The position numbers and the translations under genes are program-made. The notes under the pieces were generated by a model that had not been told where the DNA came from, made no database searches, and saw only the letters and a list, made by a program, of their open reading frames with translations. A DNA stretch of 8,980 nt, from the NCBI GenBank assembly GCA_013202445.1, contig JABMRW010000136.1, forward strand, positions 1-8,980, in the 5' to 3' direction. Within the stretch, counting starts at the first letter, position 1. Each line of letters begins with the position of its first letter. This document shows positions 1-6,095 of the stretch, in pieces. The stretch is from Deltaproteobacteria bacterium. Lineage in GTDB: Bacteria > Chloroflexota > Dehalococcoidia > Dehalococcoidales > BS750m-G39.

Positions 1-44
1 CTCCCCCCTCTCCTTGATAGGAGAGGGGGACACAGGGGGTGAGG
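1..44. repeat. REP-like C-rich/G-rich hairpin repeat
   Basis: Bases 4-13 (CCCCCTCTCC) and 20-29 (GGAGAGGGGG) form a perfect 10-bp stem with a 6-base loop. A G-rich tail follows (GGGGGTGAGG, 35-44). The same layout of C-rich arm, short loop, G-rich arm and G-rich tail recurs at 1170-1213. In both places it ends just before the start codon of a DUF3795 gene. The tail contains GAGG at 41-44, nine bases before the ATG at 54, so the repeat appears to supply the Shine-Dalgarno sequence. The element may extend left of the window. Confidence 0.7.
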
Positions 45-53
45 TAGATAATA

Positions 54-396
54 ATGGCTGAAGAAAAAGCCCTGGCCGCCGCCTGCGGGCTGTACTGCGG
101 GGACTGCGAATACCTCGGCGATAAATGCCACGGGGGGCTGCGCTCAGGTGCAGGGCAAGCCGTTCTGGGCGCCCCTGTTCGATGTGGAGGTATGCCCTAT
201 CTACGACTGCTGCATCAACCGGAAACAGCTGGAGCACTGCGGCCTGTGCGCCGAGTTCCCCTGTCAGATTTTTATCTCACTCCGCGACCCCGTCCTGAGC
301 GATGAGGAAGCGGAGCAGGCTCTGCGCAAAAGGCAGCAGGACCTCAGGCGCCGGAAAGAGATAGGCACCCAGGCCTGGCTCAAAGAAAGAACCTAA
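54..396 (+). pseudogene. DUF3795 family Cys-rich protein, frameshifted at a G6 run
   Basis: Two overlapping reading frames together encode one DUF3795 protein. The first (ATG 54) gives MAEEKALAAACGLYCGDCEY and reads on to KCHG. The second frame carries CAQVQGKPFW, then CPIYDCC, CGLCAEFPC and ends at TAA 394-396. The frames meet at six G at 132-137. With five G the sequence reads CHGGCAQVQGKPFW, giving about 113 residues with the Cys pairs expected of the family. The start resembles that of the intact paralogue at 1226 (MAExxxLxAxCGLYCGDC). DUF3795 proteins are small and Cys-rich, presumably metal-binding, with no established function. The shift may be a real inactivating mutation, slipped-strand phase variation or a homopolymer sequencing error; the rest of the gene shows no decay. 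The next gene starts 9 bases downstream, so they are probably co-transcribed. Confidence 0.85.
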
Positions 397-405
397 GAAG
401 AAAAA

Positions 406-978
406 ATGTCGCTTATACCGGCCTTTGAAATAGGAGTCTGGAACGCCTGGATTTTCATGAGCATCTTTATCCTGCAAATGCTGGCGGTTCTGCTGCTGGG
501 CAAGAGGGTATGGACAAGAGGCTCACTTCCCTCTGATTTTAAGCGCAGTAAGCTGGAAAAGATTACCCCCCTTATCGGCAACGCCGTCTGGCTGCTGGCT
601 ACTCTGTACTCAATCTTTCTCCCCCTCCGCCTTGGGACGGCCTGGTTCTACACCGGCCTGCCCGTCTTTCTGGTCGGCCTGGCGATACTGGTAGTAGCCA
701 CCGTTACCTTTGCCACCGCCCCCGCCGAAAAACCGGCCACTAAAGGGGCATATTCTTTCTCGCGGCACCCGCTTTACTTATCTATGCTGATAATCTATAT
801 CGGCACCGGCATCGCCAGCGCTTCCTGGCTATTCATCCTGCTGGGCATCGCCAATATCTTCTGGATACGCACGGAGGCAATCGCCGAAGAAAGATATTGC
901 CTGGCAAGGTATAATAAAGACTACCGTGACTATATGAATAAAACACCTAGGTGGATTAGAATACCCCAGGCGGGGTAA
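406..978 (+). CDS. Isoprenylcysteine carboxyl methyltransferase (ICMT)-like membrane protein
   Basis: A 190-residue integral membrane protein with hydrophobic segments near residues 12-32, 55-73, 80-102 and 123-153. The C-terminal half carries the signature of the ICMT/phospholipid methyltransferase superfamily: GAYSFSRHPLY (R120-H121-P122) followed by E157, E161 and a tail with ARYNKDYRDYMNKTPRW. In characterised members these regions bind S-adenosylmethionine at the membrane face. The substrate cannot be read from sequence; bacterial members methylate varied lipid or small-molecule acceptors, and prenylated-protein methylation is not implied. The ATG at 406 follows an A/G-rich stretch (AAGAAGAAAAA) 9 bases after the preceding DUF3795 stop, so it probably shares that transcript. 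The family call is firm and the biochemical role unknown. Confidence 0.85.
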   Translation: MSLIPAFEIGVWNAWIFMSIFILQMLAVLLLGKRVWTRGSLPSDFKRSKLEKITPLIGNAVWLLATLYSIFLPLRLGTAWFYTGLPVFLVGLAILVVATVTFATAPAEKPATKGAYSFSRHPLYLSMLIIYIGTGIASASWLFILLGIANIFWIRTEAIAEERYCLARYNKDYRDYMNKTPRWIRIPQAG

Positions 979-1004
979 AATAGGCAAAATAAATAAAAAA
1001 GAGA

Positions 1005-1022
1005 GGTGGCCCCACCCCTTTT
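1005..1022 (+). terminator. Possible weak intrinsic terminator
   Basis: GGTGG (1005-1009) pairs with CCACC (1012-1016), or GGTG with CACC around a 4-base loop, followed by CCTTTT at 1017-1022. It lies 27 bases after the methyltransferase-like gene. The stem is short and the U-run is only four, so it may instead be part of the adjacent repeat cluster. Confidence 0.3.
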
Positions 1023-1036
1023 ATATCTATTCCCGC

Positions 1037-1123
1037 CCACCACCCTTATATGGAAGGGGAACTTCCCCCCGCTCATTAAGGGGAACCAAGGGAAGCTTCA
1101 CCGCCGCCCTTATAAGGAAGGGG
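1037..1123. repeat. Cluster of decayed REP-like hairpin units
   Basis: Three degenerate copies of a C-rich/TTATA/G-rich unit stand in tandem. CCCTT 1043-1047 pairs with AAGGG 1054-1058. TTCCCC 1063-1068 pairs with GGGGAA 1080-1085. CCCTT 1107-1111 pairs with AAGGG 1118-1122, with an inner perfect palindrome CCTTATAAGG (1108-1117). The first and third share CCCTTATA and GGAAGGGG. Together with the hairpins at 1139-1168 and 1170-1213 they fill the gap between the methyltransferase-like gene and the second DUF3795 gene. I see no coding sequence or convincing promoter in 979-1225. Confidence 0.6.
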
Positions 1124-1138
1124 CTACTAAAGAGAGAG

Positions 1139-1168
1139 TTTTATAGGGACGAAGTCCCTCTTATAAAA
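1139..1168. repeat. Imperfect hairpin, GGGAC-GAA-GTCCC core
   Basis: TTTTATA (1139-1145) and TATAAAA (1162-1168) flank a core stem GGGAC (1146-1150)/GTCCC (1154-1158) with a 3-base GAA loop and a 3-base bulge. The A/T-flanked GC stem could act as a transcription terminator or processing site in either direction. No run of U follows on the + strand, so termination is only a possibility. It lies between REP-like units and differs from them in sequence. Confidence 0.5.
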
Positions 1169-1169
1169 A

Positions 1170-1213
1170 ACCCTCCCCCTCCCTTGTAAGGGAGGGGGAC
1201 CAAGAGGGAGGGT
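1170..1213. repeat. REP-like C-rich/G-rich hairpin repeat upstream of DUF3795 gene
   Basis: CCCCCTCCCTT (1175-1185) and AAGGGAGGGGG (1188-1198) form an 11-bp perfect inverted repeat with only two bases between the arms. It is followed by a G-rich tail GAGGGAGGGT (1204-1213), which is itself roughly complementary to the outer left flank. The design matches the element at 1-44 and it likewise sits just before a DUF3795 start codon (ATG 1226). The G-rich tail is the only plausible Shine-Dalgarno match, although at about 14 bases from the ATG the spacing is long. Confidence 0.7.
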
Positions 1214-1225
1214 TGGTAAGTAAAT

Positions 1226-1699
1226 ATGGCAGAAAACACGGATTTAATCGCCTACTGCGGTCTTTACTGCGGTGACTGCTCTTTTCACCAGGGCAAGATT
1301 GCCGACCTGTCCCGCGACTTGAGAAAAGAGCTGAGAAGCCACCGGTTTGATAAAACAGCCGAAGCCTTATCAGAGGTGTCCTTCTTTGCCGCGTTTAAGA
1401 ATTACCCGCAATGCTATGAGGTACTCGGAGCAATGGTAAAACTCCGCTGTAAGAAAGCCTGCAAGGCCGGCGGCGGCCCGCCCTTCTGTAAGATGAGAAA
1501 GTGCTGCCAGAAGAAAGGCATTGACGGCTGCTGGGAATGCGCCGAATTTGAGAAATGTGATAAACTGGACTTCTTAAAAGCAGGTCACGGAGATGCCCAT
1601 ATAAAGAATTTAAAAACACTCAAGAAGGCGGGTGTTGACGGCTTTCTTGAGGGCAAAAAACACTGGTATTCAGCTTCTTCGGAGAGGGATAATGCTTGA
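1226..1699 (+). CDS. DUF3795 family Cys-rich protein
   Basis: A 157-residue soluble protein of the DUF3795 family. The N-terminal hallmark CGLYCGDC gives C11, C15 and C18. More cysteines follow at 63, 75, 79, 88, 93, 94, 102, 105 and 111, including RKCCQKKGIDGCWECAEFEK, which looks like a metal-binding knuckle. Metal binding is inferred from Cys spacing; no activity is established for the family. The start ATG 1226 gives the same N-terminus as the frameshifted paralogue at 54. This copy is longer, with an insert of about 40 residues after the first Cys cluster. The last 8 bases overlap the start of serS, so the two are probably translationally coupled. Confidence 0.9.
   Translation: MAENTDLIAYCGLYCGDCSFHQGKIADLSRDLRKELRSHRFDKTAEALSEVSFFAAFKNYPQCYEVLGAMVKLRCKKACKAGGGPPFCKMRKCCQKKGIDGCWECAEFEKCDKLDFLKAGHGDAHIKNLKTLKKAGVDGFLEGKKHWYSASSERDNA
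1681..1688 (+). promoter_or_regulatory. Ribosome binding site of serS
   Basis: GGAGAGGG lies inside the end of the DUF3795 gene, with GGAG seven bases before ATG 1692. It fixes the serS start there rather than at an in-frame upstream ATG (1632) that would add 20 residues not typical of seryl-tRNA synthetases. Confidence 0.8.
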
Positions 1700-2939
1700 C
1701 CTGAAATTCATACGGGATAATACCGACCAGGTGCGCAAGGCAATAGAGAACCGCCAGGACACCGCCCCCCTGGATGAAATCATAGAGCTGGACGCCGAGC
1801 GCCGCCAGAAGCTCCTTGAGCTTGAAAGCTTAAGGCACCAGAAAAAGCAGACCGCCCAGAAGAGGCAGGCGGACAAGGCGACTATCGAGGAAGGCCGCGA
1901 CCTGCGCGCCATGACAAGGGGCCTGGAAGACGAGGTAAGAGGGCTGGACAGCCAGCTGGAAGAGCTTTTACTCCAGGTGCCCAATATCCCCCACCCCGAC
2001 GCGCCCGTGGGCACCGACGAAGACGATAGCGTCATAGTCCGTTCCTGGGGGGAGCCCAAGAGCTTTGATTTCACCCCCGCCCCCCACTGGAAGCTGGGTG
2101 AATCGCTGGACATTATAGACTTCGAGCGCGGGGTCAAGCTCTCCGGCACCCGCTTCTACGTGCTCAAAGGTCTGGGCGCCAGGCTACAGAGAGCCATCAT
2201 CGCCTTCATGCTCGACCTCCACACCTCGGAGCACGGCTATAAAGAAATATACCCGCCCTTTATGGTCAAGCGGGAGTGCATGGTCGGCTCGGGCAACCTG
2301 CCCAAGTTCGCCGATAACCTCTATCACGATGAAGACGATGACCTCTGGTTCGTGCCCACCGCCGAGGTGCCCCTCACCAACCTCCACCGCGGTGAGATTA
2401 TTCCGCCGGGGCTTTTGCCCATCTACTATGCCGCCTACACCGCCTGCTTCCGCCGGGAGAAGATGTCGGCGGGAAAGGACACCCGCGGCATTAAACGCGG
2501 CCACCAGTTTGATAAGGTGGAGCTTTACAAGTTCACCGAACCGGAAAACTCCGATGACGAGCTGGAAAAACTGCTAAACGATGCCGAACAGGTCTGCCAG
2601 AAGCTGGAGCTGCCCTACCGCATCAAAAAGCTCTGCACCGCCGAGCTTGGCTTTGCCTCCCGGCAGTCCTATGATATTGAGATGTGGGCCCCCGGCTGTG
2701 AGGAGTGGCTGGAGGTAAGCTCCTGCTCCAGCTGCGGGGACTTTCAGGCCCGCCGGGCTAACATCCGTTACCGCCCCTCCCCGGAAGAAAAACCCCGCTT
2801 CGTCCACACCCTAAACGGCTCCGGGCTGGCACTACCCCGCGTTCTTATCGCTTTAATGGAAAACTACCAGCAGTCCGACGGCACAATATTAGTGCCGGAG
2901 GTGCTACAGCAGTTCGTGGGGGAGAGGTTTATAAAATAA
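1692..2939 (+). CDS. serS: Seryl-tRNA synthetase
   Basis: A cytoplasmic class II aminoacyl-tRNA synthetase that charges tRNA-Ser with serine (and tRNA-Sec where present) using ATP. The 415 residues match the usual bacterial length. MLDLKFIRDN opens the N-terminal domain. Residues about 30-95 form the charged antiparallel coiled coil that grips the long variable arm of tRNA-Ser. The catalytic core shows the serine-binding PTAEVPLTN (222-230), motif 2 ACFRREKMSAGKDTRGIKRG (251-270) followed by HQFDKVELYKF, EVSSCSSCGDFQARR (341-355), and motif 3 LNGSGLALPRVLIALMENYQ (374-393) with R383. All key segments are intact. The gene overlaps the preceding DUF3795 gene by 8 bases, and tRNA-Ser(UGA) lies 67 bases downstream. 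No T-box or leader attenuator is visible; the upstream gap contains only repeats. Confidence 0.98.
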   Translation: MLDLKFIRDNTDQVRKAIENRQDTAPLDEIIELDAERRQKLLELESLRHQKKQTAQKRQADKATIEEGRDLRAMTRGLEDEVRGLDSQLEELLLQVPNIPHPDAPVGTDEDDSVIVRSWGEPKSFDFTPAPHWKLGESLDIIDFERGVKLSGTRFYVLKGLGARLQRAIIAFMLDLHTSEHGYKEIYPPFMVKRECMVGSGNLPKFADNLYHDEDDDLWFVPTAEVPLTNLHRGEIIPPGLLPIYYAAYTACFRREKMSAGKDTRGIKRGHQFDKVELYKFTEPENSDDELEKLLNDAEQVCQKLELPYRIKKLCTAELGFASRQSYDIEMWAPGCEEWLEVSSCSSCGDFQARRANIRYRPSPEEKPRFVHTLNGSGLALPRVLIALMENYQQSDGTILVPEVLQQFVGERFIK

Positions 2940-2964
2940 TACCCTCCCGGCTAGACGAGAAGGT

Positions 2965-2993
2965 TTGACGCTGCCAGCCTAAATATCTATACT
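2965..2993 (+). promoter_or_regulatory. Sigma70-type promoter of tRNA-Ser
   Basis: TTGACG (2965-2970) and TATACT (2988-2993) are separated by exactly 17 bases, each one or two mismatches from consensus. Transcription should start near 3000, leaving a 5' leader of about 6-7 bases before the tRNA. This gives the tRNA its own strong promoter independent of serS readthrough. Confidence 0.8.
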
Positions 2994-3006
2994 TTAGCTA
3001 AGCCGC

Positions 3007-3096
3007 GGAGGGGTGTCCGAGTGGCCTATGGTGACGGTCCTGAAAACCGTTGTTGGTGCAAGCCAACCGTGGGTTCGAATCCCACCCCCTCCGCCA
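3007..3096 (+). tRNA. tRNA-Ser, anticodon UGA, CCA encoded
   Basis: The acceptor stem GGAGGGG (3007-3013) pairs with CCCCTCC (3086-3092), followed by discriminator G3093, as expected for serine, and encoded CCA 3094-3096. The anticodon stem is ACGGT (3034-3038)/ACCGT (3046-3050) with a 7-base loop CCTGAAA and anticodon TGA at 3041-3043, reading UCA and related UCN codons. A long class II variable arm (GTTGG/CCAAC with a TGCAAG loop) precedes the T arm GTGGG-TTCGAAT-CCCAC (3069-3085). The D stem is weak, with two C-G pairs. The base before the anticodon is C (3040) where U33 is near-universal. The gene lies directly after serS and ends 2 bases before the stop codon of the convergent synthetase-like gene. 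Confidence 0.96.
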
Positions 3097-3098
3097 CC

Positions 3099-4478
3099 TT
3101 ATTTAACTATCTCCCCGTATTTTACCAGACCGGCCATGCCGCTGACCGCCCTCTCGGGTAGGGGAAAAACGGGCACGCCGCTGGCCTCAAGTGCGTTTAT
3201 CTCGGCGTAAGCCGTCCCCCGCGGGGAATCGAGGCAGACCGTCATCGGCTTTTTAGCCTCCCCGGCTATATCCACCACCGCCCTCATCAGCTCCATGTTG
3301 GAGGCATAAAAGACGGCGGCAACTATTATGGCATCTACGCCGTCATCATCCAGGACAGCTTTGAGCATCTGGCGGCAGGCGTTGAAATCATCCGATTTCC
3401 AGGCAATGTCAACCGGGTTGTCCACCGCGTTCAGCGCCGAGGCCAGCTTCTTGAGTTTGCTTTTGGTCGCCGCCGAAAACTCGGCCAGCGCCAGCCCTTG
3501 CTCACGGCACTTGTCGGCCATGATTATCGCCGGCCCCGCCTGCACCGATAAAATCGCCACCCTGTTTCCCTCCGCCGCCGGCTGGAAAGCCAGCGCCTTG
3601 GCGGTATCAACCACCTCGGTAATGCTGTCCACGGCGAGCATGCCCGCCTCTCTAAAAGCCTTCTCGTATAAAGCGTAGTCCCCGGCCGGGGCGCCGGTGT
3701 GGGCCAGGGTGGCCCGGCTCATCTCTTCTCCCCTCCCCCCCTTGTAGACCACGATTGGCTTAATTTTGGTTACCCTGCGGGCGGCCTCGATGAGCCGCTC
3801 AGGTTCATCCAGCCCCTCCACGTATAGAACGATTACTCTAGTCTCCTTATCCTGCCCGAAATAGCTAACCAGCTCGTCAAAATCAAGGTTGCAGCGGTTG
3901 CCCAGGCCGATAGCCTTGCTGATGCCCACGTTGTGATTGGTCAGGGCATGAGTGATATAGATAGTGGTGCCGCCGCTCTGTGCCGCCACCGCCACGTTGC
4001 CTATCTGGCTCAAGCTAAGCGTATACTGGAACGAGGCGTTAAGCCGAGCGCGGGGATTAATAAAACCCAGGGTATTGGGGCCGATAATCTTCATCCCCCC
4101 CTTATCGGCTATATCTTTAAGCTTCGCCTGCAAATCGGCGCCGATGCCGGTGCCCACCTCCCCGAACCCCCCGCTAATCAAAATAGCCCCCTTAACCCCC
4201 TTGGCCACGCACTCCTCTATGGCGGAAAGGGTAAGCTCGGCGGGGATGACCACCATGGCCAGATCAACCTCCCCGGGGATAGCCGCCACCGATGGATAGA
4301 CCTCCAGCCCGAAAAGCTCTGAGATACCGGGGTTAACCGGGTAGACTTTACCCCCAAAGCCGGCCTCCAGCAGGTTGCCCACGCACATAAAGCCCATCTT
4401 CTCCGGGTTGGCCGAAGCGCCGACCACGGCCACACTCCGGGGATAAAAAATACGGTCCATCTGCTCCACCAGATTCAT
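3099..4478 (-). CDS. ADP-forming acyl-CoA synthetase, alpha-type (CoA-binding) subunit
   Basis: 459 residues, matching the alpha subunit of NDP-forming acyl-CoA synthetases, which interconvert acyl-CoA, ADP and phosphate with free acid, CoA and ATP. Residues about 8-135 form the CoA-binding Rossmann-like domain (RSVAVVGASANPEKMG, then KVYPVNP, and IIGPNTLGFINP). Residues about 155-300 form the first succinyl-CoA-ligase-like flavodoxin fold, with AAQSGGTT (165-172) and AHTGAPAG containing H260, the residue expected to be phosphorylated in the family. A second ligase-like domain follows (VAILSVQAGPAIIMAD, NPVDI). No ATP-grasp beta domain or subunit is in the window, so a partner must be elsewhere if it is an active synthetase. 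It lies 20 bases after the solute-binding protein gene and is probably the last gene of that operon. A weak AGGGG precedes ATG 4478. Acyl substrate unknown. Confidence 0.92.
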   Translation of the reverse strand: MNLVEQMDRIFYPRSVAVVGASANPEKMGFMCVGNLLEAGFGGKVYPVNPGISELFGLEVYPSVAAIPGEVDLAMVVIPAELTLSAIEECVAKGVKGAILISGGFGEVGTGIGADLQAKLKDIADKGGMKIIGPNTLGFINPRARLNASFQYTLSLSQIGNVAVAAQSGGTTIYITHALTNHNVGISKAIGLGNRCNLDFDELVSYFGQDKETRVIVLYVEGLDEPERLIEAARRVTKIKPIVVYKGGRGEEMSRATLAHTGAPAGDYALYEKAFREAGMLAVDSITEVVDTAKALAFQPAAEGNRVAILSVQAGPAIIMADKCREQGLALAEFSAATKSKLKKLASALNAVDNPVDIAWKSDDFNACRQMLKAVLDDDGVDAIIVAAVFYASNMELMRAVVDIAGEAKKPMTVCLDSPRGTAYAEINALEASGVPVFPLPERAVSGMAGLVKYGEIVK

Positions 4479-4498
4479 AATTAACCAACCCCTAAAAT

Positions 4499-6094
4499 CT
4501 AATCAAACTCAAGCGAGACCTCGTTCAGCATGGCAAAACCCATGGGATTCGTTTCATACCCCTTAACGTACGGCTTAACCAGAACATAGTTCCGCCCGAA
4601 AGAAAGGGGGATACAGGCGGCATCGTCAACCAGCATCTGCTCGGCCTGCCGGTAAAGCTCCAGGCTTGAGTTACTGTCCTGCTCCACCCCCGCCGCCTCC
4701 AGCAGGGCATCCACCCCGGGGTTGCTGTACTCGCCGTAGTTATTATCGGCGCCGCTGTGAAACAGTATATCCAGAAAGTCCTGCGGGTGCGGGTAGTCGG
4801 CAATCCAGCCGGTAGAAAACATCTCGTCCTTCTCCTCGGCCAGGTGATAGAGAAACCTCTCCGGCTCCAGCTGCCTCACCGTTACCTCCACCCCCAGGTT
4901 CTCCCGCCACTGGTAAACCACCGCCTCCAATTCACTGGAGATGGCACCTCCCCGGCCGATAGTGGTAATGGTGATGGGCGGCAGCCGGGACACATCGCCG
5001 TAGCTGGACTCGGCGATTAGCTCTTTTGCCCCCTCCACGTCATATTCCAAACCGGAAAGGGATTCGTTATAGCCGGGCATACCCGGGGGCAGGATGCCGT
5101 CCGCCGGCTCCATGGTGCCCTTGAAGACCAGGGAAACCAGCTTGTCCTTATCAAGCGCCTGGGAAAAGGCGCGGCGGATATTAACATCGTCAAACGGCGG
5201 CCGGGCGGTATTAAAACCGATATAATAAAAGCTTAGCTCAGGGACTACGCTCAAATCCATATAAAAGGGCCCGGTCTCATCGGTGACCTTCTCGATGTAG
5301 CTGGCGCCGACACCGGCAACATCTATCTCGCCCGTCTCGTACATGTTCATCGGTATTCCGCTCCACAGCAGAAAGACAACCAGGTTCAGTTTAGCCACCC
5401 CGCCGTAATAAAGCTCGTTCCTCTCCAGGATAAGCACCTCGGTTTCCCGCCACTGCTTTAGCTTAAAGGGGCCGGTGCCGTTGGGGGAGTGCCACCACCC
5501 CCCGCCGGACTCCACATTGGCCCTATCGACGACAAAGGCGGTGGGGTAGGTCAGCTTGGAAAGGAAATAGGATTTGGGGGCGTCTATGGTCACCTCCAAG
5601 GTGTAATCATTGATAACCCTCACGCCGCTAATCTCGGTGGCCTGCCCGGCCAACACCTCCCCCACCCCGACGATATCGCCCAGGTAGGTGGCCGCCGTAA
5701 ACGATCCGGTCAGGGGGGCGCAGGCACGCTCCCAGGAATACTTAAAATCATCGGCGGTGAGCTTTCGCCCATCGTGAAATTTAACATCCTGCCGCAGGTA
5801 GAAGGTATAGGTCCGGCCGTCGTTAGTCACCTCCCACCTCTCGGCGATGTCCGGCGCCGGCTCCAGGTTATCGCCAAAGCGCACCAGCCCGCTGAATATC
5901 TGCATTAAATACACGTGGGAGGTCATCTCGCCGGAGACGGCCGGGTCGAGGGTATAGGGGTCGATGCCGTAGAGGCTTAAGGTCCCCCCCTCGCCAGCGG
6001 GGGGTATCACCCCGTCACACGAGCAGCCGGCTACCAGCAGGCTGCTTAATATTAGCAAAGAAAGCAGTATATATATAATTCTTTTTCTGTTCAT
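4499..6094 (-). CDS. Solute-binding lipoprotein, peptide/nickel ABC transporter type (SBP_bac_5)
   Basis: 531 residues. A lipoprotein signal peptide (NRKR, hydrophobic stretch 6-22, lipobox LVAGC with C24) anchors it on the outer face of the membrane. The mature part is a family 5 extracellular solute-binding protein. It shows AERWEVTNDGRTYTFYLRQD (84-103) followed by VKFHDGRKLTADDFKYSW, and near the C terminus TGWIADYPHPQDFLDILFHS and NPGVDALLEAAG. These proteins capture oligopeptides, and some members nickel, sugars or other ligands, for an ABC importer. No permease or ATPase gene is in the window, so it is an orphan binding component here and its ligand is unknown. ATG 6092-6094 begins one base after the stop of the upstream cyclotransferase-like gene, suggesting translational coupling. 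Confidence 0.95.
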   Translation of the reverse strand: MNRKRIIYILLSLLILSSLLVAGCSCDGVIPPAGEGGTLSLYGIDPYTLDPAVSGEMTSHVYLMQIFSGLVRFGDNLEPAPDIAERWEVTNDGRTYTFYLRQDVKFHDGRKLTADDFKYSWERACAPLTGSFTAATYLGDIVGVGEVLAGQATEISGVRVINDYTLEVTIDAPKSYFLSKLTYPTAFVVDRANVESGGGWWHSPNGTGPFKLKQWRETEVLILERNELYYGGVAKLNLVVFLLWSGIPMNMYETGEIDVAGVGASYIEKVTDETGPFYMDLSVVPELSFYYIGFNTARPPFDDVNIRRAFSQALDKDKLVSLVFKGTMEPADGILPPGMPGYNESLSGLEYDVEGAKELIAESSYGDVSRLPPITITTIGRGGAISSELEAVVYQWRENLGVEVTVRQLEPERFLYHLAEEKDEMFSTGWIADYPHPQDFLDILFHSGADNNYGEYSNPGVDALLEAAGVEQDSNSSLELYRQAEQMLVDDAACIPLSFGRNYVLVKPYVKGYETNPMGFAMLNEVSLEFD

Positions 6095-6095
6095 A

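Noticed and set aside
54..396. Programmed ribosomal frameshift at the G6 run
   Set aside because: No downstream structure or slippery heptamer of a known type is clear, and the intact paralogue needs no shift; mutation, slippage or sequencing error is simpler.
1037..1213. CRISPR array or tandem spacer structure
   Set aside because: Units are short palindromes of unequal spacing and diverged sequence, without uniform repeats or spacers, and no cas genes are near.
1632..1691. Longer serS start at ATG 1632
   Set aside because: It would add 20 residues foreign to seryl-tRNA synthetases; ATG 1692 has GGAG at good spacing and gives the standard MLDLKFIR start.
3013..3210. Open frame of 65 codons on the + strand across the tRNA
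   Set aside because: It begins inside the tRNA-Ser acceptor stem and runs antisense through the synthetase-like gene; the tRNA fold explains the sequence.
3933..4322. Antisense frames of 111 and 129 codons within the acyl-CoA synthetase gene
   Set aside because: Both are shadows of a strongly conserved - strand gene.
5489..5908. Open frame of 139 codons antisense to the solute-binding lipoprotein gene
   Set aside because: A GC-rich shadow frame; the - strand frame has full family motifs and a signal peptide.
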